From the NCBI GenBank assembly GCA_019828595.1, contig JAHQRK010000002.1, positions 248,001 through 312,000 on the forward strand: 64,000 bases of DNA. The letters are read 5' to 3'. The stretch comes from Aphanomyces cochlioides (Eukaryota > Oomycota > Saprolegniomycetes > Saprolegniales > Verrucalvaceae). The translations under genes and the position numbers were made by a program. Of the stretch, positions 1-11,561 are shown piece by piece (position 1 is the stretch's first letter; each line of letters opens with the position of its first letter). Below the pieces are notes generated by a model, which was not told where the DNA came from, searched no databases, and saw nothing but the letters and a program-made list of their open reading frames with translations.

Positions 1-340
1 GAAACACTAGCCCTGCATAAACTGGCGGGCCAAGACCATCCATGAGGTCGGCCACGACTTTCTCAAAAGCCATATGGGCATGGAGAGTAATGAGCCCATC
101 CCCTCGCCAGCTGGCGATGAGCAGTTAGCTACGCTGCGTCAGCTCCCGGCTACGGGAAAGTCGACACGCCAGGGCGGTCCTATGTCTTCCAAAGAAGATA
201 TCGGCCGTCAGGCCTTCAACAACACTTGGGAAACACCCGACGGACTGGGTTGCCTGTGTACAAGAGTAATGCCCAACGGACCGGGCTTAAAGTCTCCTTC
301 GCGAGTGCACCGACGGACCGCGTGCACGGAGACGTGATCG

Positions 341-1318
341 TTGAAGAGGATGCGTCGGAGCGCAGTCCTATACCGACGCTGCCCGTGTCTGGGCGCGTCT
401 TTGTTGAAAATGTCATTTTGTCCAATGTCGCATTGCGACTTGACTGAGCTGCCGAAGACAGCTGAAGAAATATGCAAGCTCGAAGAGATGAGCTTTGCCG
501 AGTTTAGAAGTGCTCTGCGCTCCCAGCGCATCACCAGTATCGCAGTAATACAGAGTGTCGACAAGATTGACCTCTATACGACGTCCGCGGAGGATCCGGA
601 CGTAGCTGGCGAGACACCGCCAGCACACTCTCGCATATGGGATAGGCTCCGAACGAGCCCGTTTTACCCCCTCGTGAAGGAATACGAGGATATCTTCCCG
701 GAGGAAGTTCCCGCGAGACTGCCCAAGGACAAGGGCGTGCGTCATGAGATTGACCTGACGCCAGAGACAAAGTGGTGTGTCACTCGACAGTGGCCACTAC
801 CACGTGAGCAAGTCGAGTTCATCGACTCATTCTTCGCCGCACGCAAGAAGGCGGGGCACGTACGGGAGAGTACGTCGCCACACTCGAGTCCGACCTTCTG
901 CGTCAAGAAGCCTAGCGGCTCTTGGCGAATCGTTCATGCTTATAACAAGCTGAACGCAGCCACCATCCCGGCGCAAACGCCGATTCCCAGGAAAGATGTC
1001 ATCATTGACAGCATGGGTGGCTCGACGATCTTTTCAACGATCGATCTGCGCGATGGATTCTATCAAATCCTCATGCGCGCATGTGATATTCCCAAGACAG
1101 CTGTCTCGACGCCATCGGGCATGCTGTGGGAGTGGCTGGTGATGCCACAAGGGCTCGCTAATGCCCCAGCGACCTTCAACCGAATGGTCACGCAAAAGTT
1201 ACGCCCGCTGCGCGACTTTGCGCCGTCGTATTTCGATGACATATACGTGCACAGCCGTGCAGACGGGAATCGCACCGACGTGCAAGTCCATTTTGGACAC
1301 CTGCGGCAGGTCTTTTAG
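341..1318 (+). pseudogene. Pol reverse transcriptase segment of element A
   Basis: Reverse transcriptase palm and fingers of a Ty3/Gypsy Pol. Visible motifs are the substrate-binding LRDGFYQI stretch, MPQGLANAPATF and the catalytic YFDDIYV box (YxDD class). The reading frame is entered only after a frame change near 440-447 (the upstream frame ends ...ALRLD-TGA) and closes at a TAG at 1316-1318, within what is normally continuous RT sequence just before LYANLQKC. Both the frame change and the TAG are present at the same places in element B. The first in-frame Met at 341 is probably not a true start, because Pol is normally made as a Gag-Pol fusion. Confidence 0.85.
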
Positions 1319-1336
1319 ACGCTGCGAGATGCAGGA

Positions 1337-3736
1337 TTGTACGCCAACTTACAGAAGTGTATGTTCGGCGTTGACGATATACCCGTACTCGGGGAGTACG
1401 TTGGTATCAATGGATGTCGGCCAGACCCGGCCACAGTCACCACGATTACAACTTGGCCTGTCCCGGCCACGGCGACAGAACTCCGCAGCTGGCTTGGTCT
1501 TGCGACCTACCTGCACAAGTTTTCGAAGAACTTTGCTGACATCGCGACGCCGCTGACGCGGCTACTCATGAAGGATGTCCACTGGGACTGGACACAAGAA
1601 TGTCAAGAGGCTCTTGACGGCATCAAGGCCAGCCTCACGCAAGCGCCGATCCTGGCGTTGCCTGACTTCAATCGACCATTCTCGGTCGTCTGTGATGCAT
1701 CAGTGCGAGCAATAGGTTGCTGCCTCATGCAAAAGGATGACGAGGGTCGTGACCGACCCGTCTCCTATCAGTCACGGCAGCTGCGCGCTGCTGAGCGTAA
1801 CTATCCGGTCCATGACCTCGAATTACTGGCGATGAAATACGCCTTGGTCAAATTCCGCATCTACCTTCTCGGCTCGAAGCCGTTTACGGTATACACGGAT
1901 CACGCGTCCTTGCGGACTGCTGTGAACTCGCCGCACATCTCTGACCGGATGGCCAGGTGGCTCGCGTTTTTCGCGGAATACAACATGACTGTTGAGTACA
2001 AACCAGGTCGTACCAACGTCATTGCAGACGCGCTGTCGCGCCGTCCAGCTGAGGAGGAACCTCCCTGTCTGTCTGCCATATCCGAAGTCCGTTCGGACTT
2101 GTTTGATCGCATTCGAGGATCATATAGCCTCGATCCCGCACTTCGCCGGACGATTGATGCCATAACCGCTGGCAAGTCAATCTCCACCAAGGTAGTCCAG
2201 ATCGGACGTTTCACTTTCCACGACGATTTGTTGTGGTATTCAGTCACTCCGGGGGACGCCCCACGAGTGGCTGTGCCGTGCGACCCGACTCTCCGTGCGG
2301 AGATCATCCGTGAATTACACGATACACCGAGCGGCGGCCATTTTGGCCGCGAGAAGACGTATCTGTCCGTCGCCCGTTCCTTTTGGTGGCCTCGCCTGTA
2401 TAAGGCGGTGGCACGTTTTGTCGCATCGTGTGGCGTATGTCAGGCCATCAAGGCCGCCCCACACTCACAGGCTCCGCTACAGAGCCTCGACGTCCCACTG
2501 GAACTGTGGGAGTCCGTCAGCATGGACTTCATTTTTGGCTTGCCCAGTGACAAGTCGGGCAATAGGGGTATCTTCACCCTTGTCGATCGCGCATCCAAGT
2601 ACCTGATCGCGCTGCCTGTTAAGGCATCCATTACGGCGGAGCAGTCAGCTCGCCTTTTCTTTGACAACGTCTATTGTCATTTTGGACTCCCGTCCAGTAT
2701 CGTCTCGGATCGAGACCCTCGGTTTACGTCCCATTTTTGGCGAGAGCTGCTCGCGCTCTGCGGGACGACGTTAAACATGTCCAGCTCGGACCATCCAGAG
2801 TCTGATGGTCAGACCGAACGCGCGAATCGCGTTCTCGAAGACATCCTTCGAAGCTATGCCTTGTCTAGGCCGAAAACATGGAGTTCCATGTTGCCAACAG
2901 CGTGTTTTGCTTACAACACGTCTGTTCATGCGTCAACGGGCTTTACGCCCTTCTACGCGGTGCATTTGAAGCACCCACGGCTTCCCACGGACGTGGACCG
3001 TCCTGTTTTAAGTGTGGGAGGAATCTCCGATGACGTTCCGCGGTGGACAGCCGCTTCTGTCGAACATTTCGCGTCGTCACGCGAATCATTGTTACTGCGC
3101 CTACACGAGAATATCGCCAGTGCTGAAGCGAAACAGGCCCGTCAGGCCAACAAACACAACCGAGGAAATACAAATGTGTATTCGGTTAGCGACCTAGTCT
3201 ACGTGCATCGGTCGGTCGTCAAAGGACCTCGCGGCCCTTCGAAGCTTCGCTGCCCTTGGTTGGGGCCATTCCCTATTCGAAAAGTTATTAGTCCAGTCGA
3301 CTACGAGGTCGAACTGCCCGATGACTGGGACATCCATCCCGTCATCTACACGGGCAAGCTCAAGAGACACATACCTCAGGACGCAGTTACCCCTTCTTCA
3401 GTTCCTCGAACGGAACGTAGTCCTGTCGGATCTTCGAGTAGAGCGCTTGGAGATGCGCGTCCACACGATCTCTCTCCTTCGCGAGACGCTCAACAAGAAC
3501 CTCGAGCTCCGAGCTCTTCTTGTAAAAACACTCGCGATGAATATCCATCGCGCGGGCCCAGTTCTTCAAGCCCTCGGCGGTCGCCGCGTGTTGCTCGCAG
3601 AGCTTCGACATCTTCTCAACGCGCGATTGCAAGTCGCGACGTTTCTCGCGCTCAGTCTGGAGCTTGTCTTGAAGGTCCTGAAGCCGACCTTCAAACTCCT
3701 GTTCGGAGTAACCAAGTTGGCAGGTCAGCTCCGTAA
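1337..3736 (+). pseudogene. Pol RT thumb, RNase H and integrase segment of element A
   Basis: Continues in the same frame as the RT segment, directly after the TAG at 1316-1318. In order: RT thumb; RNase H with the VVCDAS and TDHASL motifs; integrase zinc finger (HDTPSGGHFGREKTY to CGVC); integrase core with the SMDFIFGLP aspartate, SDRDPRF aspartate and SDGQTERANR glutamate (D,D-35-E); then a C-terminal GPF/Y-like module around LGPFPIRKV. The last 120 codons or so are rich in Ser, Pro and Arg, differ greatly from element B and overlap an antisense ORF. The C-terminal tail therefore probably runs into sequence whose coding strand is the other one. Catalytic residues are intact. Confidence 0.88.
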
Positions 3737-4454
3737 TTTCATCACGCAGCTGGTACACATCTTCGTCCAGCGCATATCGCGGGCGGTCCCGATTTGGACT
3801 ACACCCCGCCTCTCGGCGCGAACATTTTGCCTCAGGCTCGGTCGAGCGAGAGCCAGAACGAGGGGCGCGATGACGGCGTGCGGATTGTCGCGCAGCGCTG
3901 GGGCCAGCACGGCCGCGAGTATCGCCTCCTGGCGCGAAATTCGAATGCGGCTCCTACGAACACATGGGTGAGAGAAGCGGACCTTGGTCCAGACTCACAT
4001 AGACTACTTTCAGCTTTTGGTACGCGACAGCGATCGCTCCGACGGTCTCGGCAGCGAGGCATACCTTCAGGCCATGGCACTCGCGCGCAAAATTAACAAC
4101 ACGCTCTTGGAACTTCGCGTAATTGTGGGGCCACGTCGTGGTGTCATGCGTACGCGCCAATATTCGGTTGGCCCAGATGGCCACGTACTCAAATTTAGTT
4201 TCGTCCCGCAAGGAGGAAACAGGAACAAACGCGCGCATACCACCAAAGCGGCGCTGGTCTTGTCGGATCGAAGGCCATTCGGTCATATCGACGATGACGG
4301 GGTTGCAGGTCTCCCACAACGTGACTGCAAAGGCAACCCCCGACGCAAAATCATTTTTAGAATCGCCGTGCAGGCGTGAAGGTAATTGCGCCAACAAATC
4401 TCGAAACTTGTCCGGATCGGGCGTGCCACTGCGAGAGGCTGTGAAGTCTGGCAT
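3387..4454 (-). pseudogene. Antisense coiled-coil ORF of element A
   Basis: On the minus strand a single frame stays open from at least 4454 down to 3387, about 355 codons, broken only by one TAG at 3954-3956. The first part (166 codons) is a mixed-composition globular-looking protein containing TWPHNYAKFQERV. The middle is Arg/Ser-rich, and the last 120 residues are a heptad-rich coiled coil beginning YALDEDVYQLRDEITEL. It starts about 240 bases from the 3' LTR and reads back towards pol. In the same frame element B keeps a shortened relative of the coiled coil with clear amino-acid similarity, despite three TAGs. I do not recognise the family. Frame openness upstream of 4454 means the true start may lie nearer the LTR. 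Confidence 0.6.
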
Positions 4455-4696
4455 TTGATCAATGTTCAGTTCGCATGCTGTGTTGGATGCCTGAAACCGT
4501 GCGTGTAAACCACCGCCAAGTCGAGTTTGGCCCTCACGGATCCCAAAGGTTCTCGAGGTACTTGGCGCGCCCCTGCGCCCGCGCTGTGTTTAGTTGGAAC
4601 ACCCCAGTCCTAGTTCAGACGGGACTGTGAAGGGATTACCCCCAGCGAGGGACGTATCTCTGCAAGCTTATGGGCTTTCGCCCAAGTGTGGGAGGA

Positions 4697-4958
4697 TGTA
4701 ACCGTGCCATGCCTGGCAGGTACATACGATGAGGGCGCGGTTTGCGCATTGACCTGGCGCCCTGCAGTAGCGGTTCCCCGCGCCCTGCGGTGTGAACGAC
4801 TGGCCTTGGGAGGCCACAGAAGTTGAAGCTCTTAGCGAGGCTTGCGATAGCCAACGAAAAACAAGACAGGAATGAGACTTAGGTTGCTTTAACTTTAATT
4901 CACTCTTACACTTCAGTCGCAGTTCACACGCGCCTGACATCCTCTGCGCCCGGTTACA
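4697..4958 (+). repeat. 3' LTR of element A
   Basis: A 262-bp LTR that begins TGTAACCG and ends CGGTTACA, giving 8-bp terminal inverted repeats. It matches, in reverse orientation, the two 263-bp LTRs of element B. The polypurine stretch GTGGGAGGA directly precedes it. Confidence 0.93.
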
Positions 4959-5162
4959 GAAACGTTGGGAGGCCTTGCGTACCACTCTTGTCTCCTTTTC
5001 ACTCATAGATCGGTAGCAAATTACAAAGTGAATCAACGTTTCATACCGCAGCAACTCGAGTTGTGGCTATGACGCGTGGTGCTGTCCAACGAAGTTGACA
5101 GGACAGTTGTCTCAAATTTTCAGTTCCGAACGTTATGAATTTCTATTGAGATTGATTCCGCC

Positions 5163-5965
5163 ATGGCAGCATCGTTGACGACTTGTTTTCCGTCGCACGC
5201 TGATACTTTCCGCATGACTTTAGTTCCTTCAAATGACAAACTTACCATTCGCCTCCAGTCCATGCGAACACTTCAAATTTGGTAAGGAAGCCCGCTACAA
5301 CTTTCATTTTATTAAGTGAATACTGGGAAGGCGACATCATGGAGCTCAAACCTCGGGAGCAAGTCTCTCCGCCTTTGGCATTGCCAGAGTTTACGAATCT
5401 CGTAGCCGCTGCCATGATTCACCAGGTTCCTGAAGCTCAATCCTTGGTGCAATGGGATCTAAAACTAGGTCCCCATGGCAGCCTCCACCTTCTTGTGGCT
5501 ATAATCCGCTCTGCGGGAGAGCGAGTTGGAGGATATGGATTTCGTTTGAATGCATGCAAACTCATTGAACAACCGACTTTGACAGCAGCAAGCGATGCTG
5601 TGCAGCGTCAAAAAATCGACAAGATGAATGGTGAGATCAAAACATTGAGCGATGGTATTTTCCACCTTAGAGCGCCTCACACACTTGTCACACTGACTGC
5701 TAAGCCAAAGAAGAATAGCCGAGATGCAGATAAGAAGTATAGATTTTGGGAACACGACGAAGAATCGCTGAAGGGAGCAGTGGGGTTGACGCCTCTGAGA
5801 GGGCAAAGTCAGTCCCGAGAGCTAGAGAGTATTTAGTTTGCGGTGTCAATAATTATTGCACAGACATGACATTATTTGGCAGTGATGATAAGCTCGCGCA
5901 AACGCAGGAATTAGACAAGCGGTGTGGGTTTTGCGACGATTGTCCTGCAAAAGCAGACTCCAGAT
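5163..5965 (+). pseudogene. Array family copy 1 (head-coil-jelly-roll protein), frameshifted
   Basis: Exon 1 (5163-5281) encodes the head motif FPSHADTFRMTL and ends at the conserved intron site; the intron is 5282-5316. Exon 2 from 5317 gives an open frame to 5836 with the second half of the head (VQWDLKLGPHGSLHLLVA, then GYGFRL) and a short coiled coil (KIDKMNGEIKTLSDG). The C-terminal jelly-roll domain then continues in another frame (REYLVCGVNNYCTDMTLFG, about 5823-5900) and fades out. A frame break near 5780-5820 therefore separates coil and C-terminal domain. The codon spanning the splice site would be Cys, where intact copies have Trp. Function unknown. Confidence 0.7.
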
Positions 5966-6149
5966 TGATTCTTTATATCAAACGATTAACGAAATTTGTT
6001 CTTCTAAGTAATTTGTTATCGTTCAGACAGTTGGTTCATCGCAATGAAGCGACAAGAACTCAGTTTATTAACTGTAGGAAAGGTATCATTCTTCATCCTC
6101 GCATCCTGGTATCAAGAAGAAATGGTATCGGCTTGTGCATACCAAGTGG

Positions 6150-6580
6150 TGGAGCCTCCAAGTGAGATTGCTGCAAAAAGACTTAGTGACAAGATCAAAC
6201 TGAGTAGTCAATTTTTGAACTCGAAGCCATCTCAAATCCTCGCATCACTTCAGGCCAAACCAAAGTGATACGACTGGGACGAGGCTATATGCTGGCTGCC
6301 CGAGACGAATGTGGACTCCCGATATGTCACCGTGGATGCCACTGAAACACGCCTGATCATTATGAAAAGCGGGGTCTATGTACTTCGCGGTTGCGGGCTT
6401 GCAGAGAGCTATTTAGTGATGTATATTGGTGACAAGGAGCACGCGCGTACCGAGTCAAGCGGGGCCAAGCAATATTTAGCTTGTGTTGTGCGCATTGTCG
6501 ATGTTGGCGCGATCAAATTTCGAAATCCCATCGCGAATCTGGTTCGTTCATTTGAACTTTCAATTGAAGAAATGGAATAG
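6150..6580 (+). pseudogene. Array family copy 2, 5' truncated, one in-frame stop
   Basis: Only the second half is recognisable. A coiled-coil stretch (PPSEIAAKRLSDKIKL) is followed by an in-frame TGA at 6266-6268, then in the same frame the C-terminal jelly-roll: KSGVYVLRGCGLAESYLVM, through to RSFELSIEEME and TAG at 6578-6580. No head exon is found upstream. The bases before it (5900-6130) resemble the spacer at 8740-8880 and the segment joined to it across element D (11498 onwards), which shows that gene plus spacer duplicated as a unit. It is most similar to copy 7 (19158-19743), which has the same C-terminal ending. Confidence 0.7.
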
Positions 6581-6928
6581 CAACACTAATGACGTTAAAA
6601 TATGCACTGTACGTTAGCTGATCTCCATTTCCTGGCTCTTCCAACCAAAACCATGACCATTTCGCTGATTCATTTCAATACAAACGCAGATTGTTTGAAA
6701 TCGACCGATTAGCAAAGGAACCTTGTGCAGCCAAACAAATGGCTTTATGGGGCTTTCACGTGTATTTTTACGTTGAAGCAAGCTGCAATCTGAAAGCTAA
6801 CAGCACGCAGACGATGACAATTCGTGTGTTCGAACTCAAACTTGAAATATTCACGTGAGCTTTATTTCCACGAGTTTTAACGGTATGAAAGAGAGTCTCT
6901 CGTTTTCGGAATTGAGTTTGATTCTCCC

Positions 6929-7467
6929 ATGGCAGCATCGTCGCTTTCCATCTCACGCTGATACTTTCCACTTGACTTTCGTCCCATCGAATGAGAAACT
7001 TACTATTTGCCTTGAATCCACTTGAACACGTCAAAATGGTAATGAAAAACATGAAAACTTCCATTTTAAGTGAATGCAGGAAGTCCACATTTTGGAGCTC
7101 AAGCGTGAAGGTCAAGGCTTGGTGTAATGCAGTTCTAGCTCTACGTGATGGATTGTCCTTTTGCCATTATAGCAGCTATGAACGAATGAGTGGGAAGACG
7201 GAATCTATGGCTTTTGATGTGATTGCAAGGGTTGGTGTCGCTGCAAAAGAAAATGTGCTTTTGATAGCTGGCGAGTATCGCATCGAAGGAATCGGCTACG
7301 ACTGTGGAAATATGATGCTATTCAAGGGCACTGACGACCTCGCTTTGAACGACGAGCTCAAGGCATTCGAAAGGACAATTACAATAACCCCTGCGGCTGT
7401 CTTGTGTGTTCTCCCTTTGACGATTGAACAATGGCCTAGCGATATGGAAGATCATACAATCGGTTGA
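6929..7467 (+). pseudogene. Array family copy 3, degenerate
   Basis: The head exon begins with the same ATGGCAGCATCG as copy 1, but has lost bases, so FPSHADTFHLTF is out of frame with that ATG. A TGA follows before the splice site. After the intron, a frame open to 7467 carries a scrambled middle part and a recognisable C-terminal domain (LLIAGEYRIEGIGYDCGNMML). Its closest relative is copy 5 at 11562-12060, and the spacers downstream of the two are also alike. Confidence 0.65.
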
Positions 7468-7662
7468 ATGCATTAGATTACTCTATGATTTCAACACACA
7501 GCCGTGAAATTCTCGACGTTCCTGGTTGTTCGTTTGCAGCTCATGACATAAAACGTCAAAAGAATGGATGGTTGTAGATCTCTCATCTATGCGCTAATAA
7601 CTGTGAGATGTCAACTGCCTTTCTTGGCAATTCTCCATTCTGTAATTTGTAAGCCGAAGAAG

Positions 7663-8505
7663 ATGACAACGTCCCAAGGCGATTTGATTGTTCAGTTCCC
7701 TTCGCATGCTGATACATTTCGAGTAAAGACGACATTGACTCGGATGGCAGACAAACTGACAATCCAGCTTCAGTCGATGCGAACTCAGCAGCTCTGGTAC
7801 ATCCATCCCAACGAATGGTCTATCTAAATCTAAGTAGGGAATGTCAAGCAGGGTTGAAGGAACGAAAAACTACTGGGTGCCTGTAGATTTTGAATGCACA
7901 TTACTGTCTGCGATGAGTTGGCCAAGTGCAGTTGATCGAAACTTTGCGCAATTGGACATCAAGATGGATTTCCAAGGCAACCTGCATTTGCTCGTGGCGA
8001 CAACACCATTGAGTGAGGACAAAATCGACGGACATACATTCAAATTCACTGAAAAGTCGTCTTGTGGTAGTTCACAGCGTCAATCGATCAAATTGGTCAT
8101 GGACACATTGCGGGCTGAGATCAAAGAGCAGAGTAACGAAAGAAAGCGTCTCGCTTACTTATAACACTGACCGCTATGCGACAGCAGTACGGTCAAGATG
8201 CGCCTCTGCTTTGGCACGAGGAGGACACTGCTCAAAGCAACTGTTTGTGTGTGGCTGGGGCTGAAATTGTGCTTTTGAAAGCCGGGGTGTATCTTGCGCG
8301 TGGTCGCGGCATTGCCTTCGATCGATTGGCATTGTTTCTAGGCGATGATGAAATCGCGCGAAGTCTACCCAACGGAGCTATGGAGCATTTTGCGTGCATT
8401 TTCACACTAAAGCAAGTTGGGATTCTAAGAGTTAAACCCACAAGGAGTACGGCTGGCGTCCGCTCCTTTGAGCTCACGCTTCAAGAACTGGAAAGAAGCA
8501 TGTAG
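7663..8505 (+). pseudogene. Array family copy 4, nearly complete, frame breaks
   Basis: Exon 1 (7663-7796) encodes MTTSQGDLIVQFPSHADTFR and ends at the conserved Trp. With the standard acceptor at 7837 the next exon is out of frame with the rest; a later AG at 7847-7848 would restore it. The remaining head (DFECTLLSAMSW, then LDIKMDFQGNLHLLVA) and coil run to about 8160. The C-terminal domain (EIVLLKAGVYLARGRG to RSFELTLQELERSM) lies in another frame from 8176 to 8505. It is therefore one or two single-base changes from an intact gene; whether these are mutations or sequence errors cannot be told here. The sister copy is copy 6. Confidence 0.7.
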
Positions 8506-8882
8506 CATTTGTGGCTCATGTAAAAAAAGCAAAATAAGTATGATGTGCCAAGATGAAGTATTTTTGCTGAGAGCACCAGAGGATACAAGAACAGACATCT
8601 TCATTTCAAACTATCGCTGACGGAGCCATGGGATCTGTGCCCCTAACAAGCCGGTGCATATTTAATTCGTCGTTGCAATAACGATTATGAATTATATATT
8701 ACGGTGAAGGTAAACTTCGACGCACGATGTTTGTTTTGTGCGCAAAAGCTGACTCTGGGGTTTGATTCTTTTTATCGACGATTGAGGATCTTTTGATTTC
8801 ACGCCTTGACCCTTTGAATTGTTCACACGGTTGGTTGATAAGAGTTCACAAAGCAGAAGCGACAAGACAAAGTCTTTCCTTA
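8506..8882. other. Spacer of the tandem array
   Basis: No gene seen. The part from about 8740 resembles 5930-6060, so it is the duplicated 5' flank of the next array copy (copy 5). That flank was split by element D: the flank resumes at 11498. Confidence 0.5.
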
Positions 8883-8907
8883 GAGCATCCGCACCGCTAC
8901 ACTGGAT
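8883..8907 (+). repeat. Left terminal inverted repeat of element D
   Basis: A 25-bp repeat, the exact reverse complement of 11470-11494. Similarity continues inward imperfectly for about 20 further bases. Confidence 0.95.
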
Positions 8908-9162
8908 CTGACTCAGAAACTGGATAAAATTCAGTTTTCGACAAAAACAAGTTGCACCGCAACACTTGTTTTGACACGTAAACTGGATTTTCCATCCCGG
9001 GCACGGGATTTGGAGCTCCAAACACGGAGTATTTCACGAAAACTCAGTGTCTGGGAGCCACCCGGACTTTGGAATTTAATGTTGGGTTATATATAGTATA
9101 CAAATTGAAAGACGCACATTATTTCACCACTCGAAAAACTCGACCAGTCCGAGTTTTTCGCC

Positions 9163-9940
9163 ATGTCAGTATGGATGAACGACGTTGAGAATGAACTGCT
9201 GTGCAAATCTTGGGTATTTGTGTCTGAAGACCCTCAAGTTGGAACGGGGCAAACGTCTGCAACCTTTTGGGAGTCGATTCCAAACTTTTACAATGCAAAC
9301 AAGCCTGATGGCCGACCGCAAAGAACGGCACGGGCACTGGAAACCAAATTTGGTGTAATCAAGCACGACGTAGGGATTTTGTGGTTGCTTTGCCCAAGTA
9401 ATGGACTTGAAAACGAGTGGAACAAACGTCGATGATGTCATACAACAAGCAAAGAGGCTGTACTCCGACGATTGTGTTGACAAGAGTGGCAAACACCAGA
9501 GTTTCAAATTCATTGAATGTTGGCAATATCTATCAGACAAGCCAAAATGGGAAAGCTACCGGAACACTACATCAAAAGCAAAGTCAAGAATATCATCAGC
9601 GGAAGATGACGTGTTAATGCTACCTTCATGTTCAGTTGATGGTATTTCTGTGACGACAAAACCTATCGGTGTAAAAGCAGCGAAACGTCAAAAGATTGAA
9701 GAGAAGAAACAAAAGAACGACGATTCAAAGCTTGCTCAAGCAACGATGGATATTGCAGCCGCCATGGAGAAGAAAGCTGAGGCACAAACTATTCTCGCAA
9801 ACCTTCAAGTCTTTACAATGCCAACTGACAACTTGACCCCACAAGCTCGTCGCCTTTTGAATCTACAACAAGCTGAAATCATTGCGAATTTAGAAGCTAG
9901 AGCAAAAGCTCGTGAAAGCACTCAAGTAGCATACGCCTAG
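9163..9940 (+). pseudogene. Harbinger accessory SANT/NAM-type DNA-binding protein (element D)
   Basis: The first segment (9163-9435) starts MSVWMNDVENELLCKSW, a trihelix/SANT-like start (acidic residues followed by LCKSWV). The second (9401-9940) reads VDDVIQQAKRLY, then a Lys-rich linker and a helical C-terminus, as in the 'NAM-associated' C-terminal region that accompanies Harbinger transposases. The two segments join only across a frame change near 9370-9400. In this family the accessory protein imports the transposase into the nucleus and helps bind the element ends. A short intron is not obvious at the join, so a frame lesion is more likely. Confidence 0.65.
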
Positions 9941-9981
9941 ATTAGACTATATTGAGTAAAGCTTAGTCTAAGTCAATGAAT

Positions 9982-11411
9982 CTACTCATCGAGTCTGCTC
10001 TCTCCAAGAATCGACCACAAGTGCTCAATAATATCGTTCCGAAGATCGTAATGAGCACGCTCGTTTTTGAGAGACTTCTTAATCTCGACGTATTTGTTGA
10101 AAGAGATTGGCTCACGTTGCAAATCACTTGGCCATTCAGTGCTTTCAATACTTGTGTCCGTCTCGTCCTCAATGATGATATTGTGCAAGACAATACATGC
10201 CTTCCAAACTGCATGCATTGTATCTCTACTCCAAAAGCGACCAGGATTGGCGAGAATATGAAATCGCCCAAACAAAACGCCAAAACAGCGCTCTACATCC
10301 TTTCGCAATGCCGCTTGTCGCTTGGTGTAGAGTTTTTGTTTGTTTCCCACAGGATTGCTGATCGGCTTTTGGAAATGCGCTGTTGATGGATAGATACCAT
10401 CAGCCAGCAAATACATGGTTGAATATGTCGTTTGATTAACCTAGTTGGGTTGTAGAAGCTATCGAATGCACACAAAGAAGCTCATACCTTGAACTCAACT
10501 TGCCTAGATGCAGCGTTTATCAATTTTACAAGTAATGTAGAGCGATCAAATACGTTGACATCGTTGTTTGACTCTGGGACACCAATAAATGCGTGCCATA
10601 TCCAAAGATTCTGGGTTGCAATTGCTTCTAAAATGATGGATCGCTTGCCCTCACGATCTTGGTATTGAGCTTGCCATGCAACAGGGCAGTTTTTGTGTGC
10701 AATCTATTGAGCCAAACATTCCAGGAAAGCCACGGGCGGCATTTTGGTCGAGATGATGCTGAATATCGTCATCAGATGGCTCACGAAGATATGTAGAGCC
10801 AAGGACATTTACAATTGCATCGACAAATTGTTTCAACGACTTCATGGATGTACTTTCGCCCAAACGACAATATTCATCGGTAGCGTCAGCAGATAAGCCA
10901 TACGCAAGAATGCGCATTGCTGAAGTACATTTTTGAATATGTGAGAGCCCTAATTGTAGAGTTTTAGCTTCTTAAAGATGTATAATGGACCACCTTTCTT
11001 TCCTATCGCGTCACGCTTTTGCACAAAGTAGCTGTCATATTCGACAACAGAGTGAACGATGCGAAGGAATAGATCTCGCCCCATTCGGAAACGCCGGCGA
11101 AAGGTACGGTCAGAGTAAATCGATGGGTTGTTTCCTTGCCCAAAGTAGTCTCGAATGATACTTTCATGTCCTGCAAGACGCCTGTGGTCAATATTGCCAG
11201 ATTTACGGGCTTCTCGGGTAGTTTTCACTTGCCTGGACCGTATGACTTGCACCAATGCCATTACCACGTGATCGTCATCGTCATCGGACGAATCCATGGC
11301 ATTACAGCCATGTCCTTCTTCCACTTCTTCATTGATCATCACAGCAACTGCCAAAATATATATTGATTTTAACAGTAATCTGACTCTAAAAGACAAAACG
11401 AAGACTGACAC
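9982..11411 (-). pseudogene. Harbinger DDE transposase (element D)
   Basis: Read on the minus strand. The N-terminal segment (11411-10950) has a helix-turn-helix-like part around YSDRTFRRRFRMGRDLFLRI. Next comes a segment to 10651 with the first catalytic Asp in GMFGSIDC. The second Asp is in PESNNDVNVF near 10580, and the last segment (10416-9982) has the Glu in ERCFGVLFGRFHIL. The DDE residues can all be found, but reading frames change near 10930 and near 10680. A probable short intron follows EFK at about 10490 and ends just before VNQTTYSTMYLL. It belongs to the plant-transposase/DDE_4-like group common in oomycetes. It is probably inactive. Confidence 0.75.
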
Positions 11412-11469
11412 GTAAACTGAGTTTTTGGCTCGGAGTTTGAGCTCTGAAAAAAGTCAGACTCTGAGTTAA

Positions 11470-11494
11470 ATCCAGTGTAGCGGTGCGGATGCTC
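11470..11494 (-). repeat. Right terminal inverted repeat of element D
   Basis: The exact reverse complement of 8883-8907, followed by the TTA target duplication. Confidence 0.95.
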
Positions 11495-11561
11495 TTAACA
11501 TTAGAAAAAAAGCGCTCATCAGGTCAAGCAAAGAAGGATTCTTGATTTGGTATCAAGAGGA

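Larger units (their letters stand above)
1..4958 (+). mobile_element. Ty3/Gypsy LTR retrotransposon A, 5' end outside window
   Basis: The plus strand holds the end of a protease region, reverse transcriptase, RNase H, integrase and a 3' LTR. Domain order RT-RNaseH-integrase is that of Ty3/Gypsy. Position 1 aligns with about 29807 of element B, so gag and the 5' LTR lie outside the window. The polypurine tract is 4688-4696, directly before the LTR. The pol region is almost identical to element B but lies in the opposite orientation. The right flank begins GAAAC, the expected target-site copy, which cannot be checked here. The element is not able to make an uninterrupted Pol: it has shared stops and a frame change, plus a private frameshift near 226-230. 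Confidence 0.95.
8883..11494. mobile_element. PIF/Harbinger DNA transposon D, complete ends
   Basis: Perfect 25-bp terminal inverted repeats (8883-8907 and 11470-11494; outer end GAGCATCCGCACCGC) are flanked by TTA at 8880-8882 and 11495-11497. That is the 3-bp target duplication typical of PIF/Harbinger. The 2612-bp element carries a plus-strand accessory DNA-binding gene and a minus-strand DDE transposase gene that converge in the middle, the usual two-gene layout. It sits in a spacer of the tandem array. Both genes have lesions, so it is probably no longer autonomous. Confidence 0.93.
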
